DNA of 64,000 nt, taken from the NCBI RefSeq assembly GCF_001423265.1, contig NZ_LMND01000034.1:1-64000 (forward strand), given 5' to 3'. This stretch comes from Methylobacterium sp. Leaf108. Its GTDB lineage: Bacteria > Pseudomonadota > Alphaproteobacteria > Rhizobiales > Beijerinckiaceae. Shown here one piece after another: positions 12,239 through 22,085 of the stretch. Each line of letters starts with the position of its first letter. Position 1 is the first letter of the stretch. The position numbers and the translations under genes were made by a program. The notes under the pieces were generated by a model. The model did not search any database. It worked only from the letters and a program-made list of their open reading frames with translations, and was not told the origin of the DNA.

Positions 12239-13135
12239 ATGCCCGCCACCACCGCCCTCGCCGCGCCCTGGCGCGATCGCGCCGGCCGCCTCTCCGGCCT
12301 GAAGCTCGCGACCTTCCTGTTCGCGCTGGCGCCCGGCCTCTGGCTCGCCGGATCGTACGGCCTCGACGCCCTCGGGCCGAAACCGATCACCGCGCTGATC
12401 CACGGCACCGGCGACTGGGCGGTGCGTTTCCTGCTGCTCTCGCTCGCGGTGACGCCGCTGCGACGGATCGCGAACTATCCCAGGTTCATCCTGGTGCGGC
12501 GGATGCTCGGCCTGACGGTCCTCGCCTATGCCCTCCTGCACCTCGGCCTCTACGTGGTCGACCAGAACTTCATCCTGTCCAAGGTCGCCTCCGAGATCGT
12601 GCAGAGATTCTATCTCACCATCGGGTTCGTCGCGCTGCTCGGTCTGACCGTGCTCGGCGTAACCTCCACCGACGGCATGATCCGGCGCCTGGGGAAAGCG
12701 TGGCCGCGGCTGCACAAGGTCGTCTACGCGATCGCGGCGCTCGGCCTGTTCCACTACTTCCTGCAGACCAAGATCGACGTCTCGAACCCGGTGTTCTGGA
12801 CAGGCCTGTTCATCGTGCTGATGGGCTGGCGCGCCATGCAGCGCTTCAGGATCGCGTCCAATCCGGCGACCCTCGTCGGTCTGGCGGTCGCATCGGCGCT
12901 GCTCACCGCGCTGGTCGAGGCGGCCTGGTACGGCCTCAAGAGCGGCGTTCCGGCGAGCGCGGTGCTCGGTGCCAACCTCGACTTCTCCTACAGCATCCGG
13001 CCGGCCTGGTGGGTGCTCGGCTACGGCCTGCTCCTGCCGCTCGTGAACCTCGTGCGGACGCTGACGGACACGGCCAAGCCCAGGCCGACGACGCTCGACC
13101 GGTCGGTCGGCGGACGGCCGGTGGCCGCGGAGTAG
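12239..13135 (+). CDS. msrQ: MsrQ, haem-binding membrane subunit of the periplasmic methionine sulfoxide reductase
   Basis: MsrQ passes electrons from the respiratory chain to the molybdoprotein MsrP, which repairs oxidised methionines in periplasmic proteins. The product has 298 residues with about six membrane segments. Family signatures are HGTGDWAVRFLLLSLAVTPLRR, RRMLGLTVLAYALLHLGLY (haem-ligand histidine) and WPRLHKVVYAIAALGLFHYF (further histidines). The start at 12239 is where a normal basic N-terminus begins; the open frame further upstream is arginine-rich and antisense to the ligA start. No msrP is visible in this window, though the genes are often adjacent, so the partner must be encoded elsewhere. 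Confidence 0.9.
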   Translation: MPATTALAAPWRDRAGRLSGLKLATFLFALAPGLWLAGSYGLDALGPKPITALIHGTGDWAVRFLLLSLAVTPLRRIANYPRFILVRRMLGLTVLAYALLHLGLYVVDQNFILSKVASEIVQRFYLTIGFVALLGLTVLGVTSTDGMIRRLGKAWPRLHKVVYAIAALGLFHYFLQTKIDVSNPVFWTGLFIVLMGWRAMQRFRIASNPATLVGLAVASALLTALVEAAWYGLKSGVPASAVLGANLDFSYSIRPAWWVLGYGLLLPLVNLVRTLTDTAKPRPTTLDRSVGGRPVAAE

Positions 13136-13211
13136 TCCGGCCACCTTGCCCTCGCCGGAGCGGACGCCCACAACCGGCCCGGACGATTCGGGTCGCGTAG
13201 GGAGCAACGTC

Positions 13212-13529
13212 ATGGTCCGCTGGTCTGTTCTGGGCTGCCTTTCCGCCCTGACCCTTGCCACCGCCGCGTCGGCGGCCTGTACGGCACCGGTGCCGCCTCC
13301 CGTCGAGCAGAGGCCGGCCAAGCCCGCCGTACCGGCAAAGCCCGCCTGCCTCGATGCCAAGGGCGGCTGCCCCGGCTGGGAGGCCTACAGCTTCAACGAT
13401 GCGGTGAAGGCCTACAACCTCCAGCTCGAAGCCTATCGCCCCCTGGCGGAGGGCTACGTGAAGGCGCTCAACGGCTATGTGAAGGCCAGCGCCGATTACG
13501 CGCAATGCGAGGTGAAGGCGCTGCAATAG
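13212..13529 (+). CDS. Small exported cysteine-containing protein
   Basis: The product has 105 residues with a signal peptide (MVRWSVLGCLSALTLATAASA). The mature protein is short, proline-rich at first (PVPPPVEQRP), contains cysteines in ACTAP, PACLD, GGCPG and AQCE, and ends in a tyrosine-rich helical stretch (AYNLQLEAYRPLAEGYVKALNGYVKA). I know no function. A GGGAG-type ribosome site precedes the ATG at 13212. Confidence 0.6.
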   Translation: MVRWSVLGCLSALTLATAASAACTAPVPPPVEQRPAKPAVPAKPACLDAKGGCPGWEAYSFNDAVKAYNLQLEAYRPLAEGYVKALNGYVKASADYAQCEVKALQ

Positions 13530-13571
13530 TGCAGCGATCCGCTTCGTGCGTCGTCGTGGTGGTAACATGAT

Positions 13572-14132
13572 GTGGTGAGCGAGCCGCCCAAACCGCGCCT
13601 GACGGTGGACGAGTTCCTGGCCTGGTCCGAGGACCGGCCGGGCCGTTACGAACTCCTGGGCGGCGAGGTTTTTGGGATGTCGCCCCAGCGGGTGCGGCAC
13701 GCGGAAGTGACGTTGGCCGTCCAGCTCGCGCTCCGCGCCGCCTTGCACGCAGCCGGCTCGCCCTGCCGGATGTTGCCGGATGGATTGACCGTAAGGATCG
13801 ACGACGCGACGGCCTTCGAGCCAGACGCCCTTGTCTACTGCGGAGATCGCCTGGACGCTGACGCTGTCGAGGTGCCGGCCCCCGTCATCGTGGTCGAGGT
13901 GTTGTCGCCCAGTACCCACGGCCTCGATACCGGACATAAGCTCAACGGCTACTTCCGCGCGCCGAGCGTGATGCACTCCCTCATCGTCGACCCGAAGCGC
14001 CGCCTGATCGTCCACCATCGGCGCGCCACCGACGAGCTGATGGAAACCCGGATCGCCGCCATGGGGACGACCCTCGACCTCACGCCTCCCGGCCTCGCAT
14101 TGGCGGTCGCCGAGGTGTTCGAGGCGGGCTGA
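13572..14132 (+). CDS. Uma2 family (restriction endonuclease-fold) protein
   Basis: This 186-residue protein has the Uma2/DUF820 outline: an N-terminal LTVDEFLAWSEDRPGRYELLGGEV, then EPDALVYC and VVEVLSPSTHGLDTGHKLNGYF. These correspond to the PD-(D/E)xK-like nuclease core (D in EPDALV, E in VVEVLS, K in GHKLNGY). Uma2 proteins are widespread and expanded in some bacteria, and their role is unsettled. The start is GTG at 13572, with a second GTG at 13575. No partner gene suggesting a toxin or restriction function is adjacent. Confidence 0.85.
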   Translation: MVSEPPKPRLTVDEFLAWSEDRPGRYELLGGEVFGMSPQRVRHAEVTLAVQLALRAALHAAGSPCRMLPDGLTVRIDDATAFEPDALVYCGDRLDADAVEVPAPVIVVEVLSPSTHGLDTGHKLNGYFRAPSVMHSLIVDPKRRLIVHHRRATDELMETRIAAMGTTLDLTPPGLALAVAEVFEAG

Positions 14133-14229
14133 GCGCGGCCGTCCCGCTGCGGGTGCCGCGGCTTGACCCGTGCCGGAGGTGGTGCGACAGCCGCCCACAG
14201 TGATCAATCGCGCTCGCGAGGCCTCCCGC

Positions 14230-15243
14230 ATGTCCGCACCCCTCGATCTCCTCGTCCTCGGCAACGCCATCGTCGACGTCATCGCCCGGACCGACGACGC
14301 ATTCCTCGCCGCAAAGGGGGTGACCAAGGGGGCGATGCAGCTGATCGACGAGGAGCGGGCCGAAACCCTGTTCGCATCGATGGGACCGGCCACGATCGTG
14401 TCCGGCGGCTCGGGCGCCAACACCGCCGTCGGCGCCGCCCTCCTGGGCACCAGGACCGGATTCGTCGGCAAGGTCCGCAACGACGAGCTCGGCGGCCTGT
14501 TCGCCCACGACCTCAAGGCGACCGGCGTCACGTTCGCGGTGCCGCCCGCCGGCGACGGGCCGGCCACCGCGCGCTGCTTCGTCCTCGTGACGCCGGACGG
14601 CGAGCGCACCATGAACACCTACCTCGGTGCCTGCCAGGGCCTGAGCCCGGCCGACGTCGACGAGGCCCTCGTGGCGAGTGCCCGCGTCGTCTACCTCGAG
14701 GGCTACCTGTGGGATCCGCCCGCCGCCAAGGATGCGTTCCGCAAGGCGGCCAAGGTCGCCCACACCGCCGGCAACGCCGTCGCGCTGACCCTGTCGGACG
14801 CCTTCTGCGTCGGCCGCTACCGCGAGGAATTCCTCGGGCTGCTCCGCGACGGCAGCGTCGACATTCTGTTCGCCAACATCGGTGAGCTGCAGAGCCTCTA
14901 CCAGACCGACGACCCGGACGTGGCCCTCAAGGCCCTGCGCGACGAGCGCGACATCCGCGGGATGCACCTGCTCGGCGTCGTCACGCGCTCGGCCGAGGGC
15001 GCGATGGTGGTCAAGGGCGGCGAGATCCGCCAGGTGCCGGCCTCGCCGATCCGCGAACTCGTCGACAGCACCGGAGCGGGCGACCTGTTCGCGGCGGGCT
15101 TCCTCGCCGGCCACGCCCGCGGTCTCGACCATGTCGCCAGCGCCAAGCTCGGCGCCCTGGCGGCGGCCGAAGTGATCCAGCACATCGGCGCCCGCCCGCA
15201 GAGCGACCTCGTCGCCCTGGCCAAGGCCCAGGGTATCTTCTGA
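14230..15243 (+). CDS. PfkB-family sugar/nucleoside kinase (adenosine kinase-like)
   Basis: This 337-residue cytosolic kinase has the ribokinase-fold signatures: LLVLGNAIVDVIA at the N-terminus, GGSGANTAVGAALLG (first PfkB signature) and the ATP-site DSTGAGDLFAAGFLAG (second signature, catalytic Asp in GAGD). Sequence style (VSGGSGANTAVGAALLGTRTGFVGKV and NIGELQSLYQ) matches the group annotated as adenosine kinase in alphaproteobacteria, but the substrate cannot be fixed from motifs alone. The ATG at 14230 starts the first beta strand of the fold. It converges with the quinone oxidoreductase across a hairpin. Confidence 0.85.
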   Translation: MSAPLDLLVLGNAIVDVIARTDDAFLAAKGVTKGAMQLIDEERAETLFASMGPATIVSGGSGANTAVGAALLGTRTGFVGKVRNDELGGLFAHDLKATGVTFAVPPAGDGPATARCFVLVTPDGERTMNTYLGACQGLSPADVDEALVASARVVYLEGYLWDPPAAKDAFRKAAKVAHTAGNAVALTLSDAFCVGRYREEFLGLLRDGSVDILFANIGELQSLYQTDDPDVALKALRDERDIRGMHLLGVVTRSAEGAMVVKGGEIRQVPASPIRELVDSTGAGDLFAAGFLAGHARGLDHVASAKLGALAAAEVIQHIGARPQSDLVALAKAQGIF

Positions 15244-15250
15244 TCGCAAC

Positions 15251-15281
15251 TGCGGCGGGTGATCCCGGATCGCCCGCCGCA
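15251..15281. terminator. Hairpin between convergent genes (possible bidirectional terminator)
   Basis: TGCGGCGGG at 15251-15259 pairs perfectly with CCCGCCGCA at 15273-15281, and an inner GATC/GATC can extend the stem. It lies between the stops of the kinase and quinone oxidoreductase genes. There is no T-run, so intrinsic termination is an inference from position and stem strength. Confidence 0.45.
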
Positions 15282-15319
15282 TATGCTCGCTGCATCGCGG
15301 CGGCGTTCGGGTCGATACG

Positions 15320-16294
15320 CTACAGTTTCAGCAGCACCTTCCCCATCGCCTCGCGGCGCTGGAGGATGCCCAGCGCGTCCACATAGGCCTCCAGCGGATG
15401 CACGCTGTCGACCTTGGCGGTCAGGCGGCCTTGGGCCACCCAGTCGAGCAGCTGGACTTGGTTGGCCCGGTGCGCCTCCGGCTCGCGCTCCACGAACACG
15501 CCCCAATGCACGCCTTGGATGTCGATGCCCTTGATCAGCGCCAGGTTGAGGGGGATGCGCGGGATCTCGCCGGCGGCAAAGCCGATCACGAGGTAGCGCC
15601 CCTTCCAGGCGAGGGAGCGCAGGGCCGGCTCGGCATAATCGCCGCCGATCGGATCGTAGACGACATCGATTCCCCGTCCGCCGGACAGCCTGCGCAGGGC
15701 TTCGCGCAGGTTGTCCCGGCCGTAATCGACGAGGTCGTGGGCGCCGTGCGACTTGGCGAGGGCGAGTTTTTCGGCCGAGGAGGCGCAGGCGATCACCCGT
15801 GCGCCCATCAGCGCCCCGAGTTCCACCGCGGCAAGGCCGACGCCGCCCGAGGCGCCGAGCACCGCCAGGGTCTCGCCGGGCCGGAGTCTCGCCCGGTCCC
15901 GCAGGGCGTGCAGGGTGGTGCCGTAGGTGATCGTCAGCCCGGCCGCCTGTTCGTCGGTGACCGTATCCGGCACCCTGGCGAGGCCGGCCGCCGGCACCGC
16001 GATGCGTTCGGCGCAGGTGCCGAACTTGGCGTGCACGATCACCCGGTCGCCCACCGCCACGCCCGTCGCCCCCTCGCCCAGCGCCTCCACCACGCCGCAG
16101 GCCTCGCCGCCGGGCGAGAACGGCAATTCCGGCTTCACCTGGTAGCGCCCGGCGATGATCAGCGTGTCGAAGAAGTTGAGCGCCGCCAGCCTCACCCGCA
16201 CCACCGCCTCGCCCGGGCCGGGGACGGGATCCGGCAGCGTTGCGATGGCGAGATCGTCCGGTCCGCCGAGGCGGGAGCACAGCAGGGCCTTCAT
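15320..16294 (-). CDS. NADPH:quinone oxidoreductase (zinc-free MDR family)
   Basis: The product is a 324-residue medium-chain dehydrogenase/reductase. The nucleotide-binding loop reads LGASGGVGLAAVELG, preceded by GLTITYGTTLHAL, and the N-terminal GroES-like domain has LAALNFFDTLIIAGRY and SPGGEACGVVEALG. The cysteines of the structural zinc site of alcohol dehydrogenases are absent, which places it in the quinone oxidoreductase/enoyl reductase-like branch. It begins 28 bases after the end of ubiG on the same strand, which suggests co-transcription, but a functional link to ubiquinone is not shown. Confidence 0.87.
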   Translation of the reverse strand: MKALLCSRLGGPDDLAIATLPDPVPGPGEAVVRVRLAALNFFDTLIIAGRYQVKPELPFSPGGEACGVVEALGEGATGVAVGDRVIVHAKFGTCAERIAVPAAGLARVPDTVTDEQAAGLTITYGTTLHALRDRARLRPGETLAVLGASGGVGLAAVELGALMGARVIACASSAEKLALAKSHGAHDLVDYGRDNLREALRRLSGGRGIDVVYDPIGGDYAEPALRSLAWKGRYLVIGFAAGEIPRIPLNLALIKGIDIQGVHWGVFVEREPEAHRANQVQLLDWVAQGRLTAKVDSVHPLEAYVDALGILQRREAMGKVLLKL

Positions 16295-16322
16295 GGGTCG
16301 GTCCTCGGATCAGCCGGATCCG

Positions 16323-17069
16323 TCAGGCCGGCCGCGTGGCGGTGAGCATGTAGTTGACGGCCGTGTCGCGGGCCTGGGACCAGCGATCGCCGATCGGGTT
16401 GTAGACCACGCCGGCGACGTCCGTCACCGTCAGGCCGGCGCGGGCGATGTCGGCGGTCAACTCGTCGGGGCGCACGAACTTGTCCCAGTCGTGCGTGCCC
16501 TTCGGCAGCCAGCCGAGCACGTATTCCGCCCCGACGATGGCCAGCGCATAGGAGCGCAGGGTGCGGTTGATGGTGGCGGCGAACAGGAGGCCGCCGGGCT
16601 TGACCGCCCGGCAGGCGGTGGCGACGAAGGCGCTGCGGTCGGCCACGTGTTCCACCACCTCCATCGCCAGCACGATGTCGAAGCGCGCGCCCGCCGCGAC
16701 CACGGCTTCGATGGTCTCCTCACGATAGTCGACCGGCACGCCCTGCGCCTGCGCATGGGCGCGGGCCACGGCGACGTTGGTGGGGGCCGGGTCGAGGCCG
16801 GTGACCGTGGCTCCGAGCCGCGCCAGCGGCTCCGACAGCACGCCGCCGCCGCAGCCGATGTCGACGAGGGTCAGGCCTTCGAGCGGAAACGGCGCGCGCG
16901 GATCGCGGCCCGCGTGGCGGCAGACGGCGTCGCGGACGTAGGCGAGGCGGACCGGGTTGAAGCGGTGGAGCACCCGCATCGGCCCGGCTTCGTCCCACCA
17001 GGTCGCGGCGATGGCCTCGAACCGGGCGACCTCGTCGCGGTCGATGGAGGAGGCGCTGCGGTCGTTCAT
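16323..17069 (-). CDS. ubiG: Ubiquinone biosynthesis O-methyltransferase
   Basis: UbiG carries out both O-methylations of ubiquinone synthesis using S-adenosylmethionine. The 248-residue protein starts DRDEVARFEAIAATWWDEAGPMRVLH, the hallmark N-terminus of UbiG, followed by the SAM loop VDIGCGGGVLSEPLA, then LAMEVVEHV and GGLLFAATINRT, and ends with a YNPIGDRW segment. The start was placed at the ATG 17069, since the open frame upstream shows no family similarity. It is divergent from lysC across 232 bases. Confidence 0.95.
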   Translation of the reverse strand: MNDRSASSIDRDEVARFEAIAATWWDEAGPMRVLHRFNPVRLAYVRDAVCRHAGRDPRAPFPLEGLTLVDIGCGGGVLSEPLARLGATVTGLDPAPTNVAVARAHAQAQGVPVDYREETIEAVVAAGARFDIVLAMEVVEHVADRSAFVATACRAVKPGGLLFAATINRTLRSYALAIVGAEYVLGWLPKGTHDWDKFVRPDELTADIARAGLTVTDVAGVVYNPIGDRWSQARDTAVNYMLTATRPA

Positions 17070-17129
17070 GAAACCTGCCGGATCGGGATGCCGCCGCCGG
17101 GCGGCACTTCGTCCGACCGTGCCGGATTG

Positions 17130-17156
17130 TTGACACGCTCGGGCCGCCCTTGTACC
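17130..17156 (+). promoter_or_regulatory. Possible lysC promoter
   Basis: A perfect TTGACA at 17130-17135 is followed after 15 bases by TGTACC. The spacing is short and the -10 match poor, so this is only a candidate within the ubiG-lysC divergent region. Confidence 0.25.
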
Positions 17157-17301
17157 CGCCGGACGCCCACCCGGTGAAGCCCTGCCTGATGCGATGTCGG
17201 CCGCGACGGCCGCGGCAGGCTGGCGCGTCGATCGCTTCGGATCGGCCGAGGCAAACGTCGATACCGGCCGGATTGCCAGAGAAAGACGACACGGACGCGA
17301 C

Positions 17302-18537
17302 ATGCCCCGTTTGGTGATGAAATTCGGCGGCACCTCCGTCGCGACCCTCGACCGGATCCGAAACGTCGCCCGCCACGTCGCCCGCGAGGTCGCCGCCGGC
17401 TACGAGGTCGCCGTCGTGGTCTCGGCGATGTCGGGCAAGACCAACGAGCTCGTGGGCTGGGTCAAGGACGCCGATCCCCTCTACGACGAGGCCGAGTACG
17501 ACGCGGTCGTGGCCTCGGGCGAGCAGGTGACCTCCGGGCTCCTGGCCATCGCCCTGCGCAAGGACGGGATCAGGGCCCGGTCGTGGCAGGGCTGGCAGGT
17601 CCCGATCCTGACCTCCGACGCGCACGGCTCGGCCCGCATCGAGGACATCGACGGCGCGCGCCTCGACGAGGGCTTCAAGCGCGGCGAGGTGGCGGTGATC
17701 GCCGGCTTCCAGGGCATGCATGCGGCCACCGGCCGGCTCACCACCCTCGGCCGGGGCGGCTCGGACACCAGCGCGGTCGCTATCGCCGCGGCGATCGGGG
17801 CGGAGCGCTGCGACATCTACACGGACGTCGACGGCGTCTACACGACCGATCCGCGGGTCGTCCCCAAGGCCCGGCGCATGGAGCGCGTGACCTTCGAGGA
17901 GATGCTGGAGATGGCCTCCCTCGGGGCCAAGGTGCTCCAGGTCCGCTCCGTCGAGCTCGCGATGGTGCATCGGGTCCCGACCACCGTCCGCTCCAGCTTC
18001 GACCCGCCCGACAACGCCCGCCCCGGCACCCTCATCTGCGACGAGGACGACAGCGTGGAACAGCAGATCATCACCGGCATCGCCTTCTCGAAGGACGAGG
18101 CGCAGATCACCCTGCGCAACCTCAAGGACAGTCCCGGCATCGCCGCGGCGATCTTCGGGCCGCTGGCGGACGCCAACATCAACGTCGACATGATCATCCA
18201 GACCGTGTCGGGCGACCAGGCCACCACCGACATGACCTTCACCGTGCCGGCCGCCGACTACGACCGCGCCCGCACCATCCTGGCCGGCCAGAGCGGCACC
18301 ATCGCCTTCGGGCAGATCGAGGGTGCCACCGACGTCGTGAAGGTCTCCGCCATCGGGGTCGGCATGCGCAGCCATGCGGGCGTGGCCGCCAAGGCGTTCC
18401 GGGCGCTGGCCGAGAAGGGAATCAACATCCGCGCGATCACCACGTCCGAGATCAAGTTCTCGGTCCTGATCGATGCGGCCTATACGGAGCTTGCCGTTCG
18501 CACGCTCCACTCGCTATACGGCCTCGATCAGGCCTGA
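17302..18537 (+). CDS. lysC: Aspartate kinase
   Basis: This enzyme phosphorylates aspartate, the first step towards lysine, threonine, methionine and diaminopimelate. The 411-residue protein has the kinase signature LVMKFGGTSVA at the N-terminus, VVVSAMSGKTNEL, and the substrate and ATP region TLGRGGSDTSAVAIAAAI with YTDVDGVYTTDPR. Two C-terminal ACT domains (around SPGIAAAIFGPLADANINVDMI and GVGMRSHAGVAAKAFRALAEKGINIRAI) are where lysine/threonine feedback inhibition normally acts. The ptsP gene follows 108 bases downstream, a pairing often seen in alphaproteobacteria. Confidence 0.97.
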   Translation: MPRLVMKFGGTSVATLDRIRNVARHVAREVAAGYEVAVVVSAMSGKTNELVGWVKDADPLYDEAEYDAVVASGEQVTSGLLAIALRKDGIRARSWQGWQVPILTSDAHGSARIEDIDGARLDEGFKRGEVAVIAGFQGMHAATGRLTTLGRGGSDTSAVAIAAAIGAERCDIYTDVDGVYTTDPRVVPKARRMERVTFEEMLEMASLGAKVLQVRSVELAMVHRVPTTVRSSFDPPDNARPGTLICDEDDSVEQQIITGIAFSKDEAQITLRNLKDSPGIAAAIFGPLADANINVDMIIQTVSGDQATTDMTFTVPAADYDRARTILAGQSGTIAFGQIEGATDVVKVSAIGVGMRSHAGVAAKAFRALAEKGINIRAITTSEIKFSVLIDAAYTELAVRTLHSLYGLDQA

Positions 18538-18645
18538 GCCCCGCAGGCGCGTCGCGCAGGACTTGCCTTCGGGGATTCGCCCGCGGGGCTTGCGTGCTGC
18601 CTTTGCAGGAATGGCGTCAGGCGCCGAAGCTGGATTGACGACACC

Positions 18646-20910
18646 ATGCCCGCTGCGCCCGGAGGCCCGCGCCTGCTGCTGCGCCGCCTCCGCGAAGCGA
18701 TGGCGGAGCCGGTCAGCCCCCAGGCTCGCCTGGACCGCATCGTCACCCTGATCGCCGCCAACGTCATCGCCGAGGTCTGCTCGGTCTACGTACTGAGCGA
18801 CGACAGCACGCTCGAACTCTTCGCCACCGAAGGGCTGAACCGCGAGGCGGTCCACCTCACCCGGATGCGGTCCGACGAGGGCCTCGTCGGCCTCATCGCC
18901 AAGACCGCCGAACCGCTGTCACTCTCCGACGCCCAATCCCACCCCTCGTTCTCCTATCGTCCCGAGACGGGCGAGGAAGCCTACCACGCCTTCCTCGGCG
19001 TCCCGCTGCTGCGCGCGGGCAATACCCTCGGCGTCCTGGTGGTGCAGAACCGCACCTACCGCGTGTATTCCGAGGAGGAGATCGAGGCGCTCCAGACCAC
19101 CGCCATGGTGCTCTCGGAGATGATCGCCTCGGGCGAGCTGCAATCCCTGGCGCCGGGAGCCGGATCGTCGGCCCGGCGCGCCGTGAGCCAGCGCGGCGTG
19201 GCGCTCGCCGAAGGCATCGGCCTCGGCCACGTGGTGCTGCACGAGCCGCGCATCGTCGTGAAGACCCTCATCGCCGAGAACGTCGAGCGCGAGGTCGAGC
19301 GGCTGGAGGAGGCCATCGGCGAGGTCCGCTCGGCCATCGACGACCTCGTGGAGCGCGGCGACGGTATCGGCACCGCCGAATCGCGCGAGGTCCTCGAGAC
19401 CGTGCGCATGTTCGCCCACGACAAGGGCTGGCTGCGCCGGATGCGCGAGGCCGTGCATTCCGGCCTCACCGCGGAGGCGGCGGTGGAGCGCGTCCAATCC
19501 GACAACCGCGCCCGGATGATGCGCCAGAGCGACCCCTACCTGAGGGATCGCCTGCACGACCTCGACGATCTCGCCAACCGGCTGCTGCGCACCCTGATCG
19601 GCGACGACGCCTCGGGCGCCCTGCGGGTCCTGCCCGAGAACGCCATCCTGGTGGCGCGCTCGATGGGGCCGGCCGCCCTCCTCGAATACGCGCGCTCCTC
19701 CCTGCGCGGCGTGGTGCTGGAGGAAGGCGGGCCGACCAGCCATATCGCCATCGTCGCGCGCGCGCTCGGCATCCCGGCGGTGGGCGAGATCGCCAACGCC
19801 ACGGCGCTGTGCGACTCGGGCGATGCCATCATCGTCGACGGCGTCCTGGGCGAGATCCAGGTCCGGCCCGGGCCCGAGATCGAGGCGGCCTATGCCGAGA
19901 TGGTGCGGCTGCGCGCCCGCCGGCAGGAGCAGTACCGGGCGCTGCGCGACGTCCCCGCGGTCACCCGAGACGGGGTCGCCATCGGGTTGCAGCTCAACGC
20001 GGGCCTCCTCATCGACCTCTCGCACCTGCAGGAGACGGGGGCCGACGGCATCGGCCTGTTCCGCACCGAACTGCAGTTCATGGTCGCCCAGCGCATGCCC
20101 TCGGCGGCCGAGCAGCAGGCCCTCTACGAGGCGGTCTTCGCGGCCACCGGCGACCTACCGGTGACGGTGCGGACCCTCGACATCGGCGGCGACAAGATCC
20201 TGCCCTACATGCCCGCCCTCGAGGAGGAGAACCCGGCGCTGGGCTGGCGCGCCATCCGCATCGGCCTCGATCGGCCGGCCCTGCTGCGGGTGCAGCTGCG
20301 CGCCCTCCTCAAGGCTGCGGCCGGGCGCCCGTTGAAGATCATGTTCCCGATGGTGGCGACGGTCGACGAGTTCGTCCGCGCCAAGGCCATCGTCGACCGC
20401 GAGAAGGCGCACCTGCGCCGGCACGGCCACGCCCTGCCGAGCGAGTGCCGACTCGGCGTCATGGTCGAGGTGCCCTCGCTGCTGTTCCAGATCGACGAGA
20501 TCGCACAGGTCGCCGACTTCCTGTCGGTGGGCTCGAACGACCTGATGCAGTTCCTGTTCGCCGTGGATCGCGAGAACCGCCGCGTCGCGGATCGCTTCGA
20601 CACCCTGAGCGTACCGGCCCTGCGCGCCTTCCGCCTCATCGCCGAGCGCGCGGCGGCAGCCGGCTGCCCGGCCACCGTCTGCGGGGAGATCGGCGGGCGG
20701 CCGCTGGAGGCCATGGCCCTGATCGGCCTCGGCTTCCGGCACCTCTCGATGTCGCCGGCGGCGATCGGGCCGGTCAAGGCGATGGTTCTGGCCATCGACG
20801 CGGCCGCGGTGGCGGCACTGATCGAAGCGGAGATGACCCGCGCCCCCGGCGGGCACACCCTCCGCCCGGCGCTCGCCGCCTTCGCCAAGGCACAGGGCGT
20901 GCCTATCTAG
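18646..20910 (+). CDS. ptsP: PTS-Ntr enzyme I: phosphoenolpyruvate-protein phosphotransferase with GAF domain
   Basis: EI-Ntr takes phosphate from phosphoenolpyruvate and passes it to NPr and EIIA-Ntr, a regulatory relay linked to nitrogen and potassium status. The 754-residue protein has an N-terminal GAF domain (residues about 25-165, [11 protein letters not shown] to [19 protein letters not shown]), the HPr-binding/phosphohistidine domain with the active histidine 366 in [11 protein letters not shown], and a PEP-binding TIM barrel with [10 protein letters not shown] and the catalytic cysteine 679 in TVCGEIGG. The GAF domain distinguishes it from sugar-PTS enzyme I. No HPr or EIIA gene is nearby. 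Confidence 0.95.
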   Translation: MPAAPGGPRLLLRRLREAMAEPVSPQARLDRIVTLIAANVIAEVCSVYVLSDDSTLELFATEGLNREAVHLTRMRSDEGLVGLIAKTAEPLSLSDAQSHPSFSYRPETGEEAYHAFLGVPLLRAGNTLGVLVVQNRTYRVYSEEEIEALQTTAMVLSEMIASGELQSLAPGAGSSARRAVSQRGVALAEGIGLGHVVLHEPRIVVKTLIAENVEREVERLEEAIGEVRSAIDDLVERGDGIGTAESREVLETVRMFAHDKGWLRRMREAVHSGLTAEAAVERVQSDNRARMMRQSDPYLRDRLHDLDDLANRLLRTLIGDDASGALRVLPENAILVARSMGPAALLEYARSSLRGVVLEEGGPTSHIAIVARALGIPAVGEIANATALCDSGDAIIVDGVLGEIQVRPGPEIEAAYAEMVRLRARRQEQYRALRDVPAVTRDGVAIGLQLNAGLLIDLSHLQETGADGIGLFRTELQFMVAQRMPSAAEQQALYEAVFAATGDLPVTVRTLDIGGDKILPYMPALEEENPALGWRAIRIGLDRPALLRVQLRALLKAAAGRPLKIMFPMVATVDEFVRAKAIVDREKAHLRRHGHALPSECRLGVMVEVPSLLFQIDEIAQVADFLSVGSNDLMQFLFAVDRENRRVADRFDTLSVPALRAFRLIAERAAAAGCPATVCGEIGGRPLEAMALIGLGFRHLSMSPAAIGPVKAMVLAIDAAAVAALIEAEMTRAPGGHTLRPALAAFAKAQGVPI

Positions 20911-20999
20911 ACACCGTCGACGGGCCGCCAGCGCGGACCTTGCGGCACCGTCCGCCGGGCCCGTTCCCTTTCCCCCGGATCAAGAGCAACCAGAGGGCG

Positions 21000-22085
21000 A
21001 TGACGCCGATTCCTCCCGACCGACTCGATGCCATCCTGACGCGGTACGACATCGTCACCGCGACGCTGAGCGCGGGCTCGGCCGATTCCGAGACCTTCGT
21101 GCAGCTCTCGCGCGAACTCTCGGAGCTGGAAGGCGTGGTCGCCGCCATCCGCGCCTACCGCGCCGCCGCCGACAACCTCGCCGGGATCGAGGGGCTGATC
21201 GACGAATCGGGCGGCGATGCCGAGATGCGGTCGCTGGCGGCGGCCGAGAAGCCGGAAGCCGAAGAGGCCGTGGAGGCGGCCCATCGGGCGCTGCAGCTCA
21301 TGCTGCTGCCCAAGGACGCCGCCGACGAGAAGAGCGCGATCCTCGAGATCAGGGCCGGCACCGGCGGCGACGAGGCCGCCCTGTTCGCCGGGGACCTCTT
21401 CCGGATGTACGCCAAGTACGCCGACATCAAGGGCTGGAAGGTCGAGGTCATCTCCGAGAACGAGGGCACCGTCGGCGGCTACCGCGAGGTCATCGCCGAG
21501 GTGAAGGGCAAGGGCGTGTTCGCCAAGCTCAAGTTCGAGAGCGGCGCCCACCGCGTCCAGCGCGTGCCCGACACCGAGACCCAGGGGCGCATCCACACCT
21601 CAGCGGCCACCGTGGCGGTGCTGCCGGAGGCGGAGGAGGTCGACATCGTCGTCAACGACGCCGACCTGAAGATCGACACCATGCGGTCGCAGGGCGCGGG
21701 TGGCCAGCACGTGAACAAGACCGAATCGGCGATCCGCATCACCCACCTGCCGAGCGGGATCGTGATCTTCGTCCAGGAGGAGCGCTCGCAGCACAAGAAC
21801 CGCGCCCGGGCGATGTCGCTGCTGCGGGCCAGGCTCTACGACGCCGAGCGTACCGCCAAGGATGCCGTGCGCGCCGCCGACCGCAAGTCGCAGGTGGGAT
21901 CGGGCGACCGCTCCGAGCGCATCCGTACCTACAACTTCCCCCAGGCGCGGGTGACCGACCACCGGATCAACCTCACGCTCTACAAGCTCGAAGAGGTTCT
22001 GGCCGGCGAAGCCCTCGACGAACTCGTCGATGCCCTGCTCACCGAGCACCAGGCCGAACTCCTGGCCGCAGACGGCATGGCGTGA
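21000..22085 (+). CDS. prfA: Peptide chain release factor 1
   Basis: RF1 reads UAA and UAG stop codons and triggers hydrolysis of peptidyl-tRNA. The 361-residue protein contains the GGQ catalytic tripeptide at 234-236 ([17 protein letters not shown]), the [21 protein letters not shown] region and the C-terminal [16 protein letters not shown] signature. GAGGG-type ribosome bases precede the ATG at 21000. The stop codon overlaps the GTG start of prmC, whose product methylates the GGQ glutamine, so enzyme and substrate are translationally coupled. Confidence 0.97.
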   Translation: MTPIPPDRLDAILTRYDIVTATLSAGSADSETFVQLSRELSELEGVVAAIRAYRAAADNLAGIEGLIDESGGDAEMRSLAAAEKPEAEEAVEAAHRALQLMLLPKDAADEKSAILEIRAGTGGDEAALFAGDLFRMYAKYADIKGWKVEVISENEGTVGGYREVIAEVKGKGVFAKLKFESGAHRVQRVPDTETQGRIHTSAATVAVLPEAEEVDIVVNDADLKIDTMRSQGAGGQHVNKTESAIRITHLPSGIVIFVQEERSQHKNRARAMSLLRARLYDAERTAKDAVRAADRKSQVGSGDRSERIRTYNFPQARVTDHRINLTLYKLEEVLAGEALDELVDALLTEHQAELLAADGMA

